DNA of 5,862 bases from PVC group bacterium (GTDB lineage Bacteria; Verrucomicrobiota; Kiritimatiellia; CAIKKV01; PXCX01): contig PWZG01000346.1 of assembly GCA_003567575.1 (NCBI GenBank), forward strand, positions 1-5,862. The letters run 5' to 3'. Positions 1 through 4,946 of this stretch are shown here, in pieces (position 1 is the first letter of the stretch; each line of letters starts with the position of its first letter). The notes under the pieces were generated by a model that did not search any database, was not told the origin of the DNA, and saw only the letters and a list, made by a program, of their open reading frames with translations. A program made the position numbers and the translations under genes.

Positions 1-8
1 GAAAAGAG

Positions 9-37
9 TTGCAAATATTCGCGGCATGTTTTATAGT
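9..37 (+). promoter_or_regulatory. Sigma70-like promoter for the isomerase/epimerase gene
   Basis: A -35 box TTGCAA (9-14) and a -10 box TATAGT (32-37) are separated by exactly 17 bases, the optimal sigma70 spacing, with five of six consensus matches in the -10 box and four of six in the -35 box. Transcription would start near 43-45, leaving a leader of about 110 bases before the ATG at 155. No other pair in 1-154 fits as well. The call rests on consensus match alone. Confidence 0.55.
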
Positions 38-50
38 GGCATCGTTCGAC

Positions 51-82
51 TTGCATAGATTTGATTTGCATAGATTTGCATA
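51..82 (+). repeat. Direct repeats TTGCATAGATTTG, candidate operator
   Basis: The 13-mer TTGCATAGATTTG occurs at 51-63 and again, identical, at 66-78 (period 15). A partial third copy TTGCATA overlaps at 76-82. The sub-motif ATTTGCA (64-70, 74-80) also appears inverted as TGCAAAT at 10-16, overlapping the -35 box. The block lies just downstream of the predicted transcription start, a position typical for repressor binding. The repeats are plain in the sequence; the operator role is inference, and simple slippage duplication is an alternative. Confidence 0.5.
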
Positions 83-88
83 ACCATC

Positions 89-127
89 TTGTGCCGTTTG
101 TTGCGGAACCCGGTGTCCACGGCATAA
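89..127 (+). other. Possible 5' leader hairpin
   Basis: TTGTGCCGT (89-97) can pair with ACGGCATAA (119-127) to form a nine-pair stem with one G-U pair and a 21-base loop. It ends 14 bases before the Shine-Dalgarno sequence, so it could affect translation. There is no U-tract, so it is not a terminator, and I recognise no riboswitch class. Confidence 0.25.
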
Positions 128-141
128 CGGTATTAATAATC

Positions 142-147
142 AAGGAG
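142..147 (+). promoter_or_regulatory. Ribosome binding site AAGGAG
   Basis: AAGGAG lies seven bases before the ATG at 155, a near-ideal Shine-Dalgarno match and spacing. It fixes the start of the isomerase/epimerase gene. The second plus-strand gene has no comparable site. Confidence 0.85.
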
Positions 148-154
148 TATTATC

Positions 155-946
155 ATGGCCTCGAAACTTGCCGTTCAGTTGTATACCGTTCGTGAATTCA
201 CCAAGACCGCCGCCGGATTTGCCGATACGCTGGCCCGCATCCAAAAAATCGGGTATCCTGCCGTCCAGTTGTCCGCCGTCGGCTGCATGAACGGCGAAAC
301 GCCGGAAGTCAGCGCCGTCCAGGCCCGTAAAATGCTTGATGACCACGGACTGAAATGCGTTGCCACCCATCGCGGCTGGGAACAACTTGCCGGTCAGACA
401 GAACAGGAAATTGAATTCCACAATACGCTCGGTTGCAACTATACGGCCATCGGCGGTATGGCCGCGGAATACCGCAAAGACAAGGCGGACGGATTCCGCC
501 GGTTCCTGGCCGATGCTCCACCGGTTTTGCAAAAACTGAAAGCGGCCGGCATCGACTTCGGTTATCATAACCATGCACATGAGTTTGAGAGGTCCGGTAA
601 CGGTCGCGAAACGCTGTACGATATCCTGATCAATGAAGGAGGCGATCTCGTCAATCTCGAAGTTGATGTTTACTGGGTGGCGCATGCCGGCGCCAATCCC
701 GAACGGATCATCGAGCGCGGCAAAGGACGCCTGCAAGTCATCCATTTCAAGGACAAGGAAGTCGTGGCCGAAGACGGCCCCGTCATGGCCGCCATCGGCG
801 AGGGCAACCTCGATTGGGATCACCTGATCCCGGCTTGCGAAGCAGCCGGCGTACAATGGTATGCCATCGAACAGGATGTTTGCCGCCGCGATCCGTTCGA
901 TTGTTTGCGGTCCAGCTTCGAGTTCCTGACCGAACGCGGACTCTGA
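155..946 (+). CDS. Sugar phosphate isomerase/epimerase (AP endonuclease 2-type TIM barrel)
   Basis: This 263-residue cytoplasmic protein has the usual length of the xylose-isomerase-like TIM-barrel family (sugar phosphate isomerase/epimerase; IolE, hydroxypyruvate isomerase and tagatose 3-epimerase relatives). Visible landmarks are the first strand LAVQLYTVRE (5-14), HNHAHEF (138-144), LEVDVYW (168-174), HFKD (197-200), GEGNLDW (215-221) and AIEQD (237-241). By family analogy the divalent-metal ligands would be Glu143, Asp171, His197 and Glu239, and all four are present, so the enzyme should be active. There is no signal peptide. It has its own promoter, ribosome binding site and terminator, so it looks monocistronic. 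Members isomerise, epimerise or eliminate on sugars, keto-sugars or inositols; the substrate cannot be read from the sequence. The family call is firm, the substrate unknown. Confidence 0.93.
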   Translation: MASKLAVQLYTVREFTKTAAGFADTLARIQKIGYPAVQLSAVGCMNGETPEVSAVQARKMLDDHGLKCVATHRGWEQLAGQTEQEIEFHNTLGCNYTAIGGMAAEYRKDKADGFRRFLADAPPVLQKLKAAGIDFGYHNHAHEFERSGNGRETLYDILINEGGDLVNLEVDVYWVAHAGANPERIIERGKGRLQVIHFKDKEVVAEDGPVMAAIGEGNLDWDHLIPACEAAGVQWYAIEQDVCRRDPFDCLRSSFEFLTERGL

Positions 947-948
947 GA

Positions 949-976
949 GTTACCCTGCACGAAGGGTAACCCTTTT
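949..976 (+). terminator. Intrinsic terminator of the isomerase/epimerase gene
   Basis: GTTACCCT (949-956) and AGGGTAAC (963-970) form a perfect 8-bp stem with a six-base loop, followed by CCTTTT (971-976). It starts two bases after the stop codon. The U-tract is short (four T after two C), so termination may be partial. Confidence 0.75.
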
Positions 977-1021
977 ATGGCGCGTACTTTACCGGAAATA
1001 TTCGATTGCGCATTGACGTAG

Positions 1022-1047
1022 AACGGTCCTCCCGGGCCGTTTTCTTC
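1022..1047 (+). terminator. Second terminator-like hairpin, upstream of the exported SIS-like gene
   Basis: AACGGTCC (1022-1029) pairs with GGGCCGTT (1034-1041) in an 8-bp stem containing one G-U pair, with a TCCC loop, followed by the T-rich run TTCTTC. It ends 27 bases before the next start codon. It could be a back-up terminator for the first gene, or, if transcription of the next gene starts upstream of it, an attenuator in that gene's leader. The structure is seen directly; which role applies is inference. Confidence 0.6.
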
Positions 1048-1074
1048 GTGCATAATTAAGAAAAAATCGTCCCC

Positions 1075-2409
1075 ATGTTTCATCCCGATCGCAAAGAATC
1101 AAGGTTCAGGTGTATTGTCGGGCTGCTGGCGCTGTTTTTCGCGCTGTCGTTCGCGCCATCACTATCGGCCGAACCCATCGAACAGGCGTTTCGCCGCCGC
1201 ATGGAAGCGGTCGAAGACCAGATGGACACTATTGTCCGGGCGGCGGACGCGTCGGCGCAGCGGCTGCTGGACAATCCTGATGCCCTGCTAAACGTGCCGT
1301 GGCGGATTCAGCGCACGTTTTGCGAGGAAAAACTCAACCGGGCCGGCGGCCTGGCCCATGCCTTCCCTACCGAAGTCCGCTGGCGACGTCAGCGACAAAC
1401 GCCTGACGATGTCGTTTTACTTAGCGTGCGCAGTTGGGAAGAGTCCGGTGAGGAAGTCGTTGCCGAAATTGTACGTAGTCGCGAACAAGGCTGGCTGGTG
1501 ACGTTGATTGCGTCTTCCGCGGACAAGCCGGATGACGTGGCGCCCGATTTTTTCATCGATAACGGCGCTATGGACGGCGGGGCGGAGCACGGTGGTCTGA
1601 ACGCAATCGTCAATTCAATGCTGGGATGGATGTGGGTTGGCGAATACGCCGCGGCCATGACGCGCCGGGGCAGAGTGCCGGCAATTCTTCGCAGCGTGGC
1701 TTACGATGACGCGCGGGCGTCGAACAGACTCGTCCAGACTCACGAGGGACGGCATACGACCTTTCCGGTTTCAGAATCCGTTGAATCCGGGTTGCTGGCG
1801 CGCAAGTATCTTGAACGGGTAATTGCCATGATAGATGACGTTGAATCAGGCGAACGCCGCCGGCAAATCATGGACGCCGCACGCCTGATCAGACAACGCA
1901 TGGATAACGGGAATACGGTATGGCTTTCGGGTGTCGGCCACATGATCGAACATGAGATGTACCTGAATATGTTTTCGGATTGGCAGCCGCTACGCAGCCG
2001 GGGCGGATTGGAACGTAATCTGAGTCAGACAAATCCGGGCGATCTAGTTGTTTGGATAGGATATATAGGCATGAACAGCCGTTACCGCGATTATGAAGCC
2101 GAACTGCAGGGACACGGACTTGATTTCATCACTTGCTACAAGCCGACGCCGGCCGACTGGAGTGAGTATACCGATGATCCGAACGTGATGCGCGATTCCG
2201 ACAATACGCTGGCGCAAATAGATCAGGTATGGACCATGGGCGATGCCGAAGTTCCGGTTCCCGGACCCGCCGAACGCATGGGACCGATCAGCGGCCTCAA
2301 TGCCATGTTACTCTGCCGGATGCTTGACGCGGCGGTTGCCGGTCTGCTGCCGGCGGAGGCGGAAGCAGCGGAACCGGTTCTTGAGATGATAGAGGACGCC
2401 GCCGACTAA
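1075..2409 (+). CDS. Exported protein with two degenerate SIS-like domains
   Basis: A 444-residue protein. The N-terminus has basic residues (7-12) and a hydrophobic segment IVGLLALFFALSF (14-26) ending SLSA-EP, a Sec signal peptide probably cleaved after residue 32. I read the rest as two SIS (phosphosugar isomerase-fold) domains resembling the COG4821 uncharacterised phosphosugar-binding proteins. Domain one is about 45-205, with EEKLNRAGGLAHAF (84-97), DDVVLLSVRS (111-120) and FFIDNGAMDGGA (159-170). Domain two is about 240-425, with VWLSGVGHMIEHE (282-294), GDLVVWIGYIGMN (322-334) and ERMGPISGLNAMLL (400-413). The phosphosugar-binding Ser-x-Ser-Gly signature is lost in domain two (GYIG at 328-331) and altered in domain one. 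An in-frame TAA at 1057-1059 leaves ATG 1075 as the only good start, but no Shine-Dalgarno precedes it (A-rich run 1061-1066) and no clear promoter is visible. The family call is by motif reading, without a search. Confidence 0.8.
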   Translation: MFHPDRKESRFRCIVGLLALFFALSFAPSLSAEPIEQAFRRRMEAVEDQMDTIVRAADASAQRLLDNPDALLNVPWRIQRTFCEEKLNRAGGLAHAFPTEVRWRRQRQTPDDVVLLSVRSWEESGEEVVAEIVRSREQGWLVTLIASSADKPDDVAPDFFIDNGAMDGGAEHGGLNAIVNSMLGWMWVGEYAAAMTRRGRVPAILRSVAYDDARASNRLVQTHEGRHTTFPVSESVESGLLARKYLERVIAMIDDVESGERRRQIMDAARLIRQRMDNGNTVWLSGVGHMIEHEMYLNMFSDWQPLRSRGGLERNLSQTNPGDLVVWIGYIGMNSRYRDYEAELQGHGLDFITCYKPTPADWSEYTDDPNVMRDSDNTLAQIDQVWTMGDAEVPVPGPAERMGPISGLNAMLLCRMLDAAVAGLLPAEAEAAEPVLEMIEDAAD

Positions 2410-2537
2410 AGACAGCTTCTGCTTTGCTGTGCACGATCTTGGCGACACGTATCTGCTTGATCCGTTGCTCACAGCCCTCGAATCATGTAGGCGTTCAGAA
2501 CGCCCGCTTCGATCGAGTTGAAGAATAACGATATCAT
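2410..2537. other. Convergent intergenic spacer
   Basis: These 128 bases separate the stop codons of the SIS-like gene (plus) and the DUF4838 gene (minus). There is no hairpin followed by a T-run on either strand. The plus strand has only a weak 5-bp stem ACAGC/GCTGT (2412-2416, 2426-2430) after the SIS-like gene. A perfect inverted repeat sits at 2490-2504. On the minus strand, 2537-2469 is an open stretch of 22 codons in frame with the DUF4838 gene. Confidence 0.6.
2490..2504. repeat. Perfect 7-bp inverted repeat
   Basis: GGCGTTC (2490-2496) and GAACGCC (2498-2504) are exact reverse complements around a single A. As RNA it would fold with a slightly shorter stem and a 3-5-base loop on either strand. 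No T-run follows on either strand, so it is at best a transcript-end or mRNA-stability hairpin shared by the two convergent genes. Confidence 0.4.
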
Positions 2538-4925
2538 TCATTGCTCATCCGGTTGTGGAGCATACAGGAACCCGCGCCGGAACAAGCCGCCCATTTCGTC
2601 GGGATCGTTCAGTACCCGGACGGCGATATGGTTCTGCTCGCCGGGACGGATCAGTCCGCTGACATCGAACGCAGCGTCGTGGGGATGATTCCACCAGAGG
2701 CGGTGTTTTTGGTATCCGGCAAACTGGCCGTTGACCCATACCCAGCCCTCGTTCATGATGCCGCCGAGATACAGCGTCAGATCGCGGCCTTCAAGCCCAG
2801 CGGGCACGTTGAAGGCGGCGCGGTACCAGACGTAGCCATATGGATAGAATCCAGCTTCGTCGAGCGGTTTTTCCTGTTGTTCGAGCAGGAAGTAGGTGTC
2901 GCGGGTTTCCCAAGCGCTGTCGTCGCGTTCCGGCAGGTACCAGCGCATGACGACACCCTCGTTATGGGGATCGCGCGCGAAACGCATTTCCAGCGGCAGA
3001 TCGGTCACCAGCGTGCCCTTGCTGCCGTCGCGTAACGAAGCCAGCCGGGCGAACGTATCGCGACGCCCCTCGACCATGCCGGCCATGTTCCAGTTTCGAT
3101 GATTGGGTGAGATGAAAAACGAATAAATGTCGTTTAATTTTACCTTGATTTCAATCATCCGTTCGGCGGCCTCGACGGCTGCCGAATAATCGAGTTGCTG
3201 TTCCGCCTCGTGAATGGCGGTGTAGCGCTCCAGGTTTTCGGCGATCAGCGCGAACGCTTCGACCCGCTTCTGCTGTTCCTCGGTTGACTCCGCGGCCAAC
3301 GCCGCGTCGACATGTTTCCTGATACCGTCGGTAAACGACTTGGTATAAATGTGATTAACCAGTGAATCCTCATGCGCTTGGGTATGCGATTCACCCAATA
3401 CCCGTTCGCAGGCGTCCCACCAAGCCTGCACATGCGGGCCGGCGGCCGGTCCGAAGAAGGTGCTATAAAAATCCTGTTTGATGGCGTCGGCATCAGCATC
3501 CGCATCCCAGAGCAGTTTCGATGAGACATAGTAGCTGATCCATGTCTGCATAAAGGCTTTGCGACCTTCCTGAATCATCCCCTTGACGCCCATCTCGCGG
3601 TACATCGGCAGGTTGACAGCCGCATTGGCGACATCGCGTTCGGGCACGAATTTACCAAGCAGGAAACCGGGATTGTAATGGTAGATCGTAAAATGGGGGG
3701 TCTGTTCCAGGAATTGTTTCTGAATTTCGACCGTCTGACGCCGCCGCCAGAGTTGGGTGTCGTTGGCATGCAGGATATCGCTGGTAATCGGCGCATGATG
3801 CACCCGGACGTTGGAGGGGATCGCCACGCCCTGGGGCGGCATTTCGCGCAGGGAATAGGCCATGGTGGATACCCACTTGTCGGGGAACCGGCGGGCCAAA
3901 CGGGTTGCGAAACGGTAATATTCCTCGCTCTGCATACGGCGTTGCCGTCCATAGTGCGGGTATTGGAAATTCAAGGATTGCGCCAGGCAATCCTCACAGT
4001 AGCAATACGGCATGCCGTCGGGCGGACTGATTCCGAAACCGCTTCGTTCCGGATCCGCCGCCAGATATTTTTCAACATTGTTTACGAATTCCTCGAACAT
4101 CTCCGCGTTCGACAGGCACAACATGGTATGGCTGGCGCTGCGGCCCCGGCGGCGCACTCCGTCCTGTCCCTGGGCGAACCATTCGGGATGCTCATCGAAA
4201 TAGTCATCCGGCGGCAGGAATCGCGCCAGGAACCCGTCGCCGACGGTCGGATACATGCCTTCGCTGAAACGCATTTTGGGTCCCCACTCGGAAAAGATTG
4301 TCCGTTCTTCGCGGGTGCAATGTACCCATCCCGACAACCAAATGCTGCGCACGGGAAAATCGGGCCGGCTTTCGATGTCGACAGCCGGCACCGTAATGGT
4401 TGTCTCTTTGGGAACGATTTCGCCCCAGTCGCCGGGGAAGTACCAACGGCAGCCCAGTTCCTCCAGCAGAGCGTAAGCGGCAAAGACCGTGCCGTTGTAT
4501 GGACCGTCGTTGTTGCCGGCCACCAGCAGGGTGTTGGCGTCGAGTGTCCGCAGGACGAAACCTTCTTCCTCGAAGGCGTCCGGTCGGATCGACGGGTCGA
4601 AGCCCGATGGCACTTTCTGCCCCCGCGCCGCGGCGGTGTGCCCGACGTGAATCCGGCCCGCCGGCGCATGGTCCGGCAGGGTCTCGCCCTCGATGATCAG
4701 CGGCAATTGCGCGCCGCTCATGCGTTCCAGATAGGTTTGCAGCGCCTCGGCGGCTTGCATCGATTTCGGCGCCCCGGCCTCGACCATCAGCAAAGCCTGG
4801 GGCACGCCATCCGTGACAAGCGTGACGCCGGCGGCCTGGGCTTTCGTCGTCCGGGTTCCGGTCAAGATCATGGCTGTCGCCAGGGCCACAACGAGACATT
4901 TGCGAGCAGACATCAGAGACTTCAT
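2538..4925 (-). CDS. Secreted DUF4838 protein, GH67-like N-terminus and GH2-like jelly-roll C-terminus
   Basis: A 795-residue protein with a Sec signal peptide: basic start, hydrophobic LVVALATAMIL (11-21), likely cleavage after AQA (29-31). Residues about 45-190 resemble the N-terminal domain of alpha-glucuronidases (GH67): a chain-of-helix segment AAEALQTYLERMSG (58-71), RIHVGHT (91-97), and NDGPYNGTVFAAYALLEELG (139-158) leading to RWYFPGDWGEI. Residues about 190-500 are the DUF4838 region, with a Cys cluster at 308, 310 and 313 and the typical LLWDADADADAIKQDFY (471-487). A helical linker spans about 535-630. Residues about 690-790 form a GH2-type sugar-binding jelly roll (GYVWYRAAFNVPA, 697-709; WVWVNGQFAGYQ, 728-739). 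It probably binds or cleaves glycans in the periplasm or outside the cell; DUF4838 activity is not established. It is translated from ATG 4925 and follows the URO-D-like gene by 21 bases. Confidence 0.93.
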   Translation of the reverse strand: MKSLMSARKCLVVALATAMILTGTRTTKAQAAGVTLVTDGVPQALLMVEAGAPKSMQAAEALQTYLERMSGAQLPLIIEGETLPDHAPAGRIHVGHTAAARGQKVPSGFDPSIRPDAFEEEGFVLRTLDANTLLVAGNNDGPYNGTVFAAYALLEELGCRWYFPGDWGEIVPKETTITVPAVDIESRPDFPVRSIWLSGWVHCTREERTIFSEWGPKMRFSEGMYPTVGDGFLARFLPPDDYFDEHPEWFAQGQDGVRRRGRSASHTMLCLSNAEMFEEFVNNVEKYLAADPERSGFGISPPDGMPYCYCEDCLAQSLNFQYPHYGRQRRMQSEEYYRFATRLARRFPDKWVSTMAYSLREMPPQGVAIPSNVRVHHAPITSDILHANDTQLWRRRQTVEIQKQFLEQTPHFTIYHYNPGFLLGKFVPERDVANAAVNLPMYREMGVKGMIQEGRKAFMQTWISYYVSSKLLWDADADADAIKQDFYSTFFGPAAGPHVQAWWDACERVLGESHTQAHEDSLVNHIYTKSFTDGIRKHVDAALAAESTEEQQKRVEAFALIAENLERYTAIHEAEQQLDYSAAVEAAERMIEIKVKLNDIYSFFISPNHRNWNMAGMVEGRRDTFARLASLRDGSKGTLVTDLPLEMRFARDPHNEGVVMRWYLPERDDSAWETRDTYFLLEQQEKPLDEAGFYPYGYVWYRAAFNVPAGLEGRDLTLYLGGIMNEGWVWVNGQFAGYQKHRLWWNHPHDAAFDVSGLIRPGEQNHIAVRVLNDPDEMGGLFRRGFLYAPQPDEQ

Positions 4926-4942
4926 CCGATTTTCCCTTTCTC
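4926..4942 (-). promoter_or_regulatory. Ribosome binding site of the DUF4838 gene
   Basis: On the minus strand the 21-base spacer holds AGAAAGGG, eight bases before ATG 4925. It is a moderate Shine-Dalgarno match. The short spacer leaves no room for a separate promoter inside it, so the DUF4838 gene is probably co-transcribed with the gene upstream of it. Confidence 0.6.
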
Positions 4943-4946
4943 TGGT

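Noticed and set aside
51..82. Start of a CRISPR array or tandem-repeat locus
   Set aside because: Only two full 13-base copies and one partial copy occur, with 2-base or overlapping spacing and no spacers; a regulatory site fits better.
140..856. Minus-strand open frame of 238 codons over the isomerase/epimerase gene
   Set aside because: The plus-strand frame carries conserved motifs, a promoter and an ideal ribosome binding site; the antisense frame has none of these.
2412..2430. Terminator for the SIS-like gene
   Set aside because: Only a 5-bp stem with a nine-base loop and no T-run follows the stop codon; too weak to call.
2538..2540. TGA recoded as an amino acid (alternative genetic code or selenocysteine) at the end of the DUF4838 gene
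   Set aside because: TGA also ends the isomerase and URO-D-like genes at sensible points, and the DUF4838 jelly roll is complete before the stop; there is no strong selenocysteine-type hairpin directly after it.
2541..3035. Plus-strand open frame of 164 codons antisense to the end of the DUF4838 gene
   Set aside because: It lies fully within the jelly-roll-coding region on the other strand and resembles no family, so it is a shadow frame.
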